Shown here piece by piece: positions 36,097 to 42,481 of a DNA stretch of 48,833 nt. Origin of the DNA: a virus; IMG/VR virus record IMGVR_UViG_3300008107_000472, positions 1 to 48,833 of that record, one strand, 5' to 3'. The position numbers and the translations under genes are program-made. The notes beneath the pieces were generated by a model. That model was given only the letters and a program-made list of their open reading frames with translations, was not told the DNA's origin and did no database searches. Position 1 is the stretch's first letter. Each line of letters starts with the position of its first letter.

Positions 36097-37665
36097 ATGA
36101 AAAGGATCTACAATTTTAATGAATTCGTAAACGAGGGATATTTTTCGGAACTCGGATCTAAAATCTCTGGTTGGATCGATTCCATAAAGAGTGCGTTGAA
36201 ATCTGGAATTATGAAAATGATTCCTTCCGGTCCAAAGGCTGGAAAACCAATGGCTATGGCTTTTGATCCAGATAAAGGTTCAATTGAATCACAGCTTTTA
36301 GATTTTTTCTCAGGCACTCCGTATGCTGAAGCAAGTAACGAAGCAAAAGTTCCTTTGGAATTTCCAAGATCACAAGATATTCTTGATGTTAAAGAACAGG
36401 AATTGAAAAAGATGATTAAAACCCGTCTTAAGGACATCTTGAAAAATGGTGAAAAATTCGATGCTGGTGATATTAGTCCAGAAGCAGCTGCTCAAGGAGC
36501 AAGAGATGTTAAACCAATCTTCATCTTTGGAGCACCTGGTATTGGTAAAACCCAAATCGTTGCACAAGTTTGTGACGAACTTGGAAAAGAATTATACGGT
36601 AAACCATTAAACCTTGCTTTTGTAGATGGTGAATTTGCAGAGCCTGTTGACTTTGCTGGTGTGCCTTCTGTTGTAGATATTGCACAACCTTCAGAAACTG
36701 ATCCTTATGGAAAAGGTATTACTAGAGCAAACGTTTCTGTAAACCTTCTTCCGAATGATAATGGTAGAGACAATATGGGTGGTATACTCTTTATTGACGA
36801 ATTAAATCGTATGCCTCAAGAAGTAATCAAAGTTTTCATGAAGCTTGCTCAATCTAGAAGACTTGGTCAGAATTACGAGATTCCTTTGAAATGGTATATT
36901 GTTGCAGCAGGTAACAGACCAGAAGATGATCCAAGAGAAGTTAAACCAATGGGTACAGCTTTAAGAGATAGATTCTCTGTTGTTAACTTTGTTACTTCTC
37001 CTGCTTCTTATAGAAAATTCATTGAAGGTAGCAGATTGAAAGATATTGTATTACCTGAACTTTTAGATTTCTTGGATTTCCAACAGGATTATTTCCACAA
37101 CTTAGATCCTTCTAAACAGATGATCAAATACCCAACGCCAAGAGCTTGGACTGATGCTGCTGTGGGATTGGAAAGAACAATGAGAGAATTAGAAAGTGAA
37201 GGTGTAAAAGAGATTTCTGATAAGGATCTTCTCAATGCTTTCCAAATTGAAGTTGGTTATGAAGCAGCAGCTGCTTTTGTTGATTTCTATAAAGTTGCTA
37301 AAGAAATTCCTGTTAAGGATTTACTTCTTCCTTTCAGCGATCCTGAAAAAGCTCCTCTTCCTGACAAAACAGATTCTAAAGGAAAAACTAGAGCAGACTA
37401 TGCTCACGCTCTCCTTTCAGGAATCATCAGAATGAGTAGAGAAAAGATCCTTACTCCAACAGAGGTTTGCAACTTTGCAACATATCTTCAAAGAGTAGGT
37501 TCACCTGAATGGGGAGGAGCAGCTTTAAGTAATTTAACTGCTAATCACCCTTACTTATTCGATAAAAACCAAAGAGATTACGATCCAGAAAGAGCAACTA
37601 AGATAGTAACATGTCTTGGTCCTTTGGTAAGAAAATGGAACGTTACTCTTGGAACTGAACTTTAA
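36097..37665 (+). CDS. MoxR-type AAA+ ATPase with capsid-targeting-like N-terminus
   Basis: A 522-residue AAA+ ATPase. Walker A GAPGIGKT at 145-152, Walker B GILFIDELNR at 229-238, sensor 1 VAAGNRPEDD, and the arginine-finger helix ALRDRF. The Walker B/ELNR wording and a following helical lid of about 200 residues are those of the MoxR/RavA clade, which acts as a chaperone-like remodeller with VWA partners. The first 16 residues (MKRIYNFNEFVNEG) carry the shared peptide, followed by a 110-residue N-terminal extension that is not part of the AAA+ fold. With the peptidase and VWA genes it forms a three-gene module. Confidence 0.9.
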   Translation: MKRIYNFNEFVNEGYFSELGSKISGWIDSIKSALKSGIMKMIPSGPKAGKPMAMAFDPDKGSIESQLLDFFSGTPYAEASNEAKVPLEFPRSQDILDVKEQELKKMIKTRLKDILKNGEKFDAGDISPEAAAQGARDVKPIFIFGAPGIGKTQIVAQVCDELGKELYGKPLNLAFVDGEFAEPVDFAGVPSVVDIAQPSETDPYGKGITRANVSVNLLPNDNGRDNMGGILFIDELNRMPQEVIKVFMKLAQSRRLGQNYEIPLKWYIVAAGNRPEDDPREVKPMGTALRDRFSVVNFVTSPASYRKFIEGSRLKDIVLPELLDFLDFQQDYFHNLDPSKQMIKYPTPRAWTDAAVGLERTMRELESEGVKEISDKDLLNAFQIEVGYEAAAAFVDFYKVAKEIPVKDLLLPFSDPEKAPLPDKTDSKGKTRADYAHALLSGIIRMSREKILTPTEVCNFATYLQRVGSPEWGGAALSNLTANHPYLFDKNQRDYDPERATKIVTCLGPLVRKWNVTLGTEL

Positions 37666-37667
37666 GA

Positions 37668-37937
37668 ATGCAAAAATTCAGTAATATAAAGGAAGGTCAT
37701 ACATTCAAGTATGACCTTTCTCCTAGTAAAAAGGTATTAGAAGAAGCCATGTCAAAACTTAAACAAGTTATTGACGAGTATTCTAAGCTTGAAGATGCTG
37801 ATATTACTGATTTACAAGAGGGATGGAATTTGATAGATAAATACTACGGAAACGTTGTTAGAGGAGAAATATTCAAAAGGAAAAACAATAAGTATATTCC
37901 AAATATCTCTGCAACTTTTCCAAAAAAAGGTAACTAA
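37668..37937 (+). CDS. Small hypothetical protein
   Basis: An 89-residue protein starting three bases after the MoxR stop. It begins MQKFSNIKEG (F-x-x-I-K-E, a short form of the shared peptide), followed by a central amphipathic helix pair (VLEEAMSKLKQVIDEYSKL) and a basic C-terminus. Co-transcribed with the MoxR module; could be a cofactor of it. Family not recognised. Confidence 0.6.
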   Translation: MQKFSNIKEGHTFKYDLSPSKKVLEEAMSKLKQVIDEYSKLEDADITDLQEGWNLIDKYYGNVVRGEIFKRKNNKYIPNISATFPKKGN

Positions 37938-37940
37938 ATT

Positions 37941-38474
37941 ATGAAACACTTAACATTGTACGAGAATTTCCTCAATGAGGATGGATATGGAAGAGATTAC
38001 TTCATAAGAAAAAAAGAGGGAAAAGTTTATAATTATTTCTTCAAAGTAGACGGTGAAGAGGATGAACTCGGATTCATAGTTAGTTTAGGTAAATTATCTA
38101 GAAATATAACAATAGAAGCTGCTGAGAATAGCTACGCAGTTATTTCAGTTCAACCAATGTCTCCAAATATTATGGATGATTACTTGGTAAGTGATTCTGA
38201 TTACAGATCAAGAGAAAACGATTCTTTCTCATTAACTAAGTCTGAGTTTATGAGGTTCTATAAAATAGTTGGTGAAGCTATAAAGGACTACTTGCAAAAT
38301 AATCCAAAGGTTTCCACTATTTATGATGAGATGCCTTTGAATTTAAAAGGGGATTTTAAAGTTTACATGTCTTTTGTTAAAAATTTAATGGATTCTTGGA
38401 GCTATAACAAATGGAGTATTCAAGAAGGACCATCTTCAAAAATTGTTATCTATAAGAGAAGAGATCATGAATAA
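37941..38474 (+). CDS. Hypothetical protein with capsid-targeting-like N-terminus
   Basis: A 177-residue alpha/beta protein beginning MKHLTLYENFLNEDG, one of the clearest copies of the Y-x-x-F-L-N-E peptide. The body has a beta-rich first half and two helices (FMRFYKIVGEAIKDYL and FVKNLMDSWSYN). No catalytic motif. Overlaps the next gene by 8 bases. Confidence 0.65.
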   Translation: MKHLTLYENFLNEDGYGRDYFIRKKEGKVYNYFFKVDGEEDELGFIVSLGKLSRNITIEAAENSYAVISVQPMSPNIMDDYLVSDSDYRSRENDSFSLTKSEFMRFYKIVGEAIKDYLQNNPKVSTIYDEMPLNLKGDFKVYMSFVKNLMDSWSYNKWSIQEGPSSKIVIYKRRDHE

Positions 38475-38820
38475 TAGTTTTATTCTTAAATACGATGATT
38501 TTGTCAACGAATCAAGAATAGCTATTGCTTGGGCAAAACCTTCTCAAGTAACGACCACTATTTTGTCTTTTATAGAGGAAAAACAAAGAGTGTCTAAAAA
38601 AGAACTTTTAGAATTCTTAGAATCTATGGAGGAGGATTCATCTGGTAAAAAACCAACAATGTCTTGGGTTAGGAATCATAAGAAGTATATCCAATACAAA
38701 ATCCAAGAGGAAGAAGCCAATTATTTTTGTTTGACTACATTAGGAAAAAGAATATTAAGATCTGTAAGGATAAATGAAACATCTGGTAAAAATTCAACTA
38801 AAAAGGATATAAAATCATAA
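38467..38820 (+). CDS. Small, probably winged-helix-like protein with targeting-like N-terminus
   Basis: A 117-residue protein. The ATG at 38467 is preferred over the in-frame upstream ATG because it restores the N-terminal peptide (MNNSFILKYDDFVNES) and gives a short coupled overlap. The body, with a helix (TTILSFIEEKQRVSKKELLEF), a second helix (SWVRNHKKYIQYK) and a strand-turn (FCLTTLGKRIL), is compatible with a winged-helix DNA-binding fold, but this is only a secondary-structure impression. Confidence 0.6.
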   Translation: MNNSFILKYDDFVNESRIAIAWAKPSQVTTTILSFIEEKQRVSKKELLEFLESMEEDSSGKKPTMSWVRNHKKYIQYKIQEEEANYFCLTTLGKRILRSVRINETSGKNSTKKDIKS

Positions 38821-38824
38821 AAAA

Positions 38825-39004
38825 ATGGAAAATTACACCAAGATGAAAGATTTGATTGAAAGCATGAGCAAGGATGTTGATGCTTTCTACGTAAAGGGTA
38901 ACAAGTCAGCAGGAACACGAGTTCGTTCTGCTTGTCAAGACCTTAAAAAATTAGCTCAAGATTTGAGAATTGATGTTCAGTCAGTTAAAAACACTCAAGC
39001 CTAA
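38825..39004 (+). CDS. Hc1/histone-H1-like small DNA-binding protein
   Basis: A 59-residue protein. The pattern is LIESMSKDVDAFYVKGNKSA, then GTRVRSACQDLKKLAQDLR, two helices with the conserved KGNK-(S/A)AGTR(V/A)R core of Bacteroidota histone H1-like (Hc1 family) proteins. It would bind and compact DNA. Phage genomes seldom carry it, so it was probably taken from the host; a role in condensing phage DNA or reshaping the host nucleoid is inference. Its ATG follows an A-run four bases after the preceding stop, and the next gene starts six bases downstream. Confidence 0.75.
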   Translation: MENYTKMKDLIESMSKDVDAFYVKGNKSAGTRVRSACQDLKKLAQDLRIDVQSVKNTQA

Positions 39005-39009
39005 TTTCA

Positions 39010-39237
39010 ATGAGTTATTACATTTGTAAAGTGAGTTTTTTTACCGGTGAGGTTTCAAAGAGCACCGGAAAAGCCAAGGCTTCAAAATCTGAAATCTTGG
39101 TAGAAGCCGAAAGTGTGACCGAAGCAGAAGCTAATCTGCATAAACACCTTGCAGGCGAAAGCACTACTGCCCATTTAGATTTTGAAGTTACTTCAGTAGC
39201 TCAATCTAAAATTGAGTCTGTAGTGGGAATTAACTAA
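39010..39237 (+). CDS. DUF4494-like protein
   Basis: A 75-residue protein with an N-terminal strand YYICKVSFFTG, a Lys-rich turn, then SEILVEAESVTEAEANLHKHL, matching the layout of the short Bacteroidota family DUF4494 (aromatic strand, then E-x-x-L-V-(D/E)-A-x-S-x-T-E-A-E). Function of the family is unknown. Supports a Bacteroidota host. Part of the run of small genes ending at 40324. Confidence 0.6.
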   Translation: MSYYICKVSFFTGEVSKSTGKAKASKSEILVEAESVTEAEANLHKHLAGESTTAHLDFEVTSVAQSKIESVVGIN

Positions 39238-39242
39238 AAAAA

Positions 39243-39434
39243 ATGTCTAAGAAAAAACCCGTATCTTCTTCTGATAATCAATACCCAGAAACAGGAGCTT
39301 ATAAGCCACCAGTTTCACCAGTAAAGATTCAGAAAGGAGATACGGGTTTTAATTTGACAAAAGACAAGTACCGTAGGTTTATTTGGACTTTCAAAGAATA
39401 TATAGGTAAGAAACCTAAATTCACTGATAGTTAA
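39243..39434 (+). CDS. Small hypothetical protein
   Basis: A 63-residue basic, Pro/Lys-rich protein, disordered at the N-terminus, with one aromatic C-terminal helix (YRRFIWTFKEYIGKK). No family recognised. The spacing (5 bases before, 1 base after) supports a real coupled gene. Confidence 0.5.
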   Translation: MSKKKPVSSSDNQYPETGAYKPPVSPVKIQKGDTGFNLTKDKYRRFIWTFKEYIGKKPKFTDS

Positions 39435-39435
39435 T

Positions 39436-39798
39436 ATGCCAAGCGTAACAAAAAGTCAACAAAGATTAATGGGACAGGCTTACGGAGTACGTAAGTGGAT
39501 GGACTCAGACGGAAAAACTGGTATTGATCCAAATACTATTGAATCCGAATACAGAAAAGAAATCATGGACATTGCAAAAAATATGTCCAAAAAATCTCTT
39601 AAAGATTTTGCTTCAACCAAACATAAGGGATTAAAAGAAGAGGAAATGTCATCTTCTACAGAGGAAGGAAATCCTGGAGACGTTCCAACCCTATATCCTT
39701 ACTTGAAGCCTGAATCTAACAAGCCAAAAAAACAATCTGGCTTATCTAAGCTTCAAAATCTTTCGGATTACAGAGAATTTATTAGCAAGAAAAAATAA
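39436..39798 (+). CDS. DUF3008-like protein with a C-terminal copy of the shared peptide
   Basis: A 120-residue protein. The N-terminal half fits the phage/bacterial DUF3008 family: VTKSQQRLMGQAYG at the start, then IAKNMSKKSLKDFASTKHKGL. Function of the family is unknown. After a Ser/Pro-rich linker the last 16 residues (KLQNLSDYREFISKKK) resemble the aromatic-x-x-F-aliphatic peptide found at the N-termini of other proteins here. Confidence 0.7.
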   Translation: MPSVTKSQQRLMGQAYGVRKWMDSDGKTGIDPNTIESEYRKEIMDIAKNMSKKSLKDFASTKHKGLKEEEMSSSTEEGNPGDVPTLYPYLKPESNKPKKQSGLSKLQNLSDYREFISKKK

Positions 39799-39805
39799 CT
39801 TAGTT

Positions 39806-40324
39806 ATGGAAGAAGAATTAAACGAAGACTGTGGATGCTCATCCACTGCAGATAATATTAGAAGTTTCTCAGCTCCTCAAGTCTCAAGATACAGTTCCGA
39901 TCCGCTCGTTGGCAAACGTGTTAATCTTGTTGATGGTAGATCCGGTCTAGTTGATGATTCTATTAGAAACAATGTTGGTGAGGTTATTGGATACGTTATC
40001 GAAGGGGACAGAGGATCTTATAGAGTTTTCAAAAACAAAATATCAGGAGTTATTGATGAAAGTGGTGGTGCTTTTGCTTCATTGGCTGCAACGCCTGGTA
40101 TGGGCAATGTAGTGCCTCCAACTCCAGGCAAAGAAGGATCTGGTGATCAATTTCCGACATTAACAGCAGGAACCCCTGCAGCAGGAAAAGGCAAAAAGAA
40201 AAAGTACAAAAACATCATGCTTGGATCTGATACAGAGGACACAACTAAAAGAGAAAAAGATCCCTTAGATACTTCCCTTTTAAATTTCGATGCCTTTGTT
40301 AAAAGATCAAAGAAGAACCAATAA
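39806..40324 (+). CDS. Hypothetical protein with C-terminal targeting-like peptide
   Basis: A 172-residue protein. An acidic N-terminus with a Cys pair (DCGCSS) is followed by a small beta domain (VGKRVNLVDGRSGLVDD, then VIGYVIEGDRGSYRVF) of SH3- or KOW-like look, a Pro/Gly-rich linker, a KGKKKKYK basic patch, and a C-terminal segment LLNFDAFVKRSKKNQ resembling the shared peptide. It is the last gene before the terminator at 40346. Family not recognised. Confidence 0.6.
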   Translation: MEEELNEDCGCSSTADNIRSFSAPQVSRYSSDPLVGKRVNLVDGRSGLVDDSIRNNVGEVIGYVIEGDRGSYRVFKNKISGVIDESGGAFASLAATPGMGNVVPPTPGKEGSGDQFPTLTAGTPAAGKGKKKKYKNIMLGSDTEDTTKREKDPLDTSLLNFDAFVKRSKKNQ

Positions 40325-40345
40325 GAAATTTTGACATATTTTTTT

Positions 40346-40377
40346 AAATCCAAGTGACAAAATCACTTGGATTTTTT
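40346..40377 (+). terminator. Rho-independent terminator
   Basis: A perfect 12-base-pair stem (aaatccaagtga / tcacttggattt, arms 40346-40357 and 40363-40374) with a 5-base loop, followed by a T-run. It ends the operon of small genes and sits 21 bases after their last stop. The best terminator seen in the window. Confidence 0.9.
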
Positions 40378-40404
40378 GTTTTTCTTGGAACGGAATTCAT
40401 TTTG
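40375..40404 (+). promoter_or_regulatory. Possible Bacteroidota-type host promoter before hsp20
   Basis: TTTG at 40375-40378, then an 18-base spacer, then TCATTTTG (40397-40404), close to the Bacteroidota consensus TTTG...TAnnTTTG apart from one mismatch. Start would fall near 40411, leaving about a 20-base leader to the ATG at 40431. This gene lacks the GATATATAAA element, which fits a host-polymerase (early) promoter. Weak, single-instance evidence. Confidence 0.35.
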
Positions 40405-40430
40405 ATATTATGGTGAAAAAATAACAAACT

Positions 40431-40760
40431 ATGATAACAACAGAATTTGAATTGCCTTTCTTTATGAAGAACTTTAAAAGTTCCTACGGCACCTACACTC
40501 ACAAATCGGGAGTGATTGTTTTAGAAGTTCCTGGATTTTCAAAAGAGGATCTTAGAATTTCCTTAGAAAATCGAGTAGTTCATGTGGAAGGAAAAAAAGA
40601 AATTTTAGGTACTAATTATGAAATTGACAAGAAGTTCGTTTTACCGAATGAAAGCCTTAATTCGGAAGAACCTATTACAGCAAAGATTGAAAACGGCTTA
40701 TTATTCCTCAATCTCAATAAAAATAAAAAAGAAAAGAAAAAAGAGATAGAGATTTTGTAA
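40431..40760 (+). CDS. Small heat-shock protein (Hsp20/alpha-crystallin family)
   Basis: A 109-residue protein covering the alpha-crystallin domain: GVIVLEVPGFSKEDLRISLE, then VVHVEGKKE, and the closing (I/V)-x-N-G-L-L segment (IENGLLFLNL), with a short N-terminal arm and a Lys-rich tail that lacks a clear I-x-I motif except IEIL at the end. ATP-independent holdase that prevents aggregation. Related proteins occur in T4-like marine phages, where an assembly or stress role is suspected. First gene after the terminator. Confidence 0.9.
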   Translation: MITTEFELPFFMKNFKSSYGTYTHKSGVIVLEVPGFSKEDLRISLENRVVHVEGKKEILGTNYEIDKKFVLPNESLNSEEPITAKIENGLLFLNLNKNKKEKKKEIEIL

Positions 40761-40769
40761 TTTAGCCTT

Positions 40770-41150
40770 ATGGCTATTTCAATCATTCAGGAGGAGTATA
40801 AAAACGATCCTTGGAAAGTTTTAGTTTGTTGCATCCTTTTAAATCAAACAAACAACAAGCAGGTTAGGCCACTAATAGAAAGTTTCTTTCTTAAGTGGCC
40901 TAATTCTTTTGAACTTATGAAAGAGGACGCAGAAGTCATAAGCGACTTTATTAAAGCAACTGGATTCCAAAATGTTAAAGCCAAAAGATTAAAGTCATTT
41001 TCTCTTGAGTGGTCCGATGGACTGAGAGATCCCAAGCTCTTCACAGGAGTTGGTAAATATGGTAAAGAGGCATGGAGAATATTTGTTCAAAATGATCTAG
41101 ATTTTATACCATCAGATAAGAAGCTTAAAATGTATTTGGATGCTCTATAA
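40770..41150 (+). CDS. MBD4-like helix-hairpin-helix DNA glycosylase
   Basis: A 126-residue protein, shorter than endonuclease III and without an iron-sulphur cluster. The N-terminal NDPWKVLVCCILLNQT matches the start of the HhH-GPD domain of MBD4/DEMETER-type mismatch glycosylases; the hairpin is FTGVGKYGKEAWRIF (91-105). Asp116 in IPSDKKLKMY aligns with the catalytic Asp of MBD4 (PEDHKLNKY). It would remove T or U (or a modified base) opposite G. In a phage this suggests repair or editing of deaminated or modified bases, possibly the phage's own DNA chemistry. Follows hsp20 by 9 bases. Confidence 0.85.
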   Translation: MAISIIQEEYKNDPWKVLVCCILLNQTNNKQVRPLIESFFLKWPNSFELMKEDAEVISDFIKATGFQNVKAKRLKSFSLEWSDGLRDPKLFTGVGKYGKEAWRIFVQNDLDFIPSDKKLKMYLDAL

Positions 41151-41159
41151 ATATATAGA
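41146..41159 (+). promoter_or_regulatory. TATAAATA/ATATATAGA late-promoter-like element
   Basis: Contains an exact T4 late consensus TATAAATA (41146-41153) overlapping the glycosylase stop, running into AATATATAGA, nine bases before the ATG at 41162. Confidence 0.5.
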
Positions 41160-41161
41160 GT

Positions 41162-41758
41162 ATGAAGCATATACTGGAATTTAAAAAATACCAAAATCTA
41201 TTTGAAAAGATAGAAATGGTTACTGCAAATTGGTCTCTTGTTTATGATGAGGGATCTTTTGATAAAAAGCCAGGATATGGTTTTTTCATTTTTAATCAAA
41301 ATGGAAATTTTTCGATTAGCTATTCAAAATTAGAAAAGGTTGAAGAAGAGGAATCAAGAATAGATTTTTATCCTTCAGCAGAATCAGCCCCTGATAAAAA
41401 ATCTGTCTGTGTAGTTAAAATTGTTGGCAAAGACGGAAAAAGCAGAACAGAAAAGGGTTTTAATGAAATAACTTCCAATAATATTTGGGATATTATTTCA
41501 CTGTTTTTCGATTACTCGGATCTAGAAAAAGTAGATAAAACAGAGGTGGATAGATTCCTAATGGGATTTTCCAAAGGAATCAAACAAATTAGTAAGAGCG
41601 ATAAATCTGATGAAGTGCCTTCTTCTTATAAAGCTCTTTCTAAATTACTTAAAAATACTGTGAGCAATTCTCCGAATTTCGATTTAGGATCTGACGAACA
41701 AAGTAATAAATTGGAAGAGCTACTGAAGTCATTTATCCAATATTTTAAAAAGAATTAA
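41162..41758 (+). CDS. Hypothetical protein with targeting-like N-terminus
   Basis: A 198-residue protein. It begins MKHILEFKKYQNLFEK, a looser version of the shared peptide ending in L-F-E. The body starts with a WSLVYDEGSFDKKPGYGFFIF beta-hairpin region and ends in Ser-rich helices. No family recognised. Its stop overlaps that of the opposing gene in a shared TTAA (41755-41758). Preceded by its own TATAAATA element. Confidence 0.6.
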   Translation: MKHILEFKKYQNLFEKIEMVTANWSLVYDEGSFDKKPGYGFFIFNQNGNFSISYSKLEKVEEEESRIDFYPSAESAPDKKSVCVVKIVGKDGKSRTEKGFNEITSNNIWDIISLFFDYSDLEKVDKTEVDRFLMGFSKGIKQISKSDKSDEVPSSYKALSKLLKNTVSNSPNFDLGSDEQSNKLEELLKSFIQYFKKN

Positions 41759-42093
41759 GACTCTTCATCTTTCTTTTCTTCGTTATTGAATATCTCTCCA
41801 AATCTTTTAGGTACAAGATCTATTTTGTCTTTGGTCAACTTCTTTAATGAATTCATTATTACCAAGTAACCAATAGAACTTCCAGGAATAGGTGCAGCTA
41901 AAATGATTGCTACCAGAGGGGCTATTTTAGGAATATCTGAAAGATCTTTTAATGCTTTATTGATTTCTTCATCTGATGGAGGTTCATTTCCGTTAAATTT
42001 TGAAGACAATAAATTGCTTAAAACACTTGATGAATTTTTCAAATCTCCAAATTCGTTTTTCCAAGCCCGTATTACCTTTTTATGTAGATCCAA
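41755..42093 (-). CDS. Hypothetical protein with hydrophobic, LETM1-like segment
   Basis: A 112-residue protein with the apparent start TTG at 42093; no ATG is available before the upstream stop. It has N-terminal charged helices, then a hydrophobic stretch (APLVAIILAAPIPGSSIGYLVIM, quoted in parts: IILAAPIPGSS near 75-85) followed by LVPKRFGEIF, a layout reminiscent of short LETM1-like domains in phage and bacterial proteins. Membrane association is plausible. It is co-transcribed with the minus gene upstream and converges with the plus gene. Confidence 0.5.
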   Translation of the reverse strand: MDLHKKVIRAWKNEFGDLKNSSSVLSNLLSSKFNGNEPPSDEEINKALKDLSDIPKIAPLVAIILAAPIPGSSIGYLVIMNSLKKLTKDKIDLVPKRFGEIFNNEEKKDEES

Positions 42094-42109
42094 TCTAGAG
42101 GAAGTTTAA

Positions 42110-42421
42110 TTATGATAGATCCTCTTTATTTTTAAGTTCCGATAAATAATTCTTCCAGATTTCTCCACCCTCTTTAATTCCTTTATTTTGGAACTTGTGG
42201 AATTCTGCTCTTTGTGACATGATATAGCAAGCTATGATTGCATCTTTGATTTTGATTTGACCTTTGGTTATCATGTCTTGTAACCTTCTAATAGATTTCA
42301 AAGCTTCCTCCTTATTGACAAATCTAAGTCCCTTAGGATGACTATTTTCCTTTGCGAAAGGATTAACATCATTCAGGTAAACTTGTTCGAATAATTTAAA
42401 GCTAATGAGGTTTTTCACCAA
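42110..42421 (-). CDS. Hypothetical protein with targeting-like N-terminus (TTG or GTG start)
   Basis: A 103-residue protein. The first codon of the open frame is TTG (42421); the next codon, GTG at 42418, is an equally good start and would give VKNLISFKLFEQ. Either way the N-terminus has an (I/L)-x-E peptide ending L-F-E. The rest is a helical, Lys-rich domain (EALKSIRRLQDMITKGQIK, DAIIACYIMSQRAEF). Divergent from the DNA polymerase gene, with an AATATATAA element immediately upstream. Confidence 0.6.
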   Translation of the reverse strand: MVKNLISFKLFEQVYLNDVNPFAKENSHPKGLRFVNKEEALKSIRRLQDMITKGQIKIKDAIIACYIMSQRAEFHKFQNKGIKEGGEIWKNYLSELKNKEDLS

Positions 42422-42431
42422 TTATATATTC
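42422..42431 (-). promoter_or_regulatory. GAATATATAA late-promoter-like element (minus strand)
   Basis: On the minus strand the sequence reads gaatatataa directly before the TTG/GTG start of the minus-strand gene pair. Third instance of the element abutting a start codon. Confidence 0.4.
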
Positions 42432-42481
42432 CTTTCTTTTCGAAAATTTGAAACCTTGTTAGCATAGAATGTAAAAAAGAC

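Noticed and set aside
40331-40345. TTGACATATTTTTTT resembling a sigma-70 -35 box
   Set aside because: It lies before the terminator with no suitable -10 at 17 bases, and the stem-loop would end any transcript at once.
42432-42481. Host-type promoter for the DNA polymerase gene
   Set aside because: TTTG and TAGAATG are present but the spacer is about 14 bases and the -7 box matches poorly.
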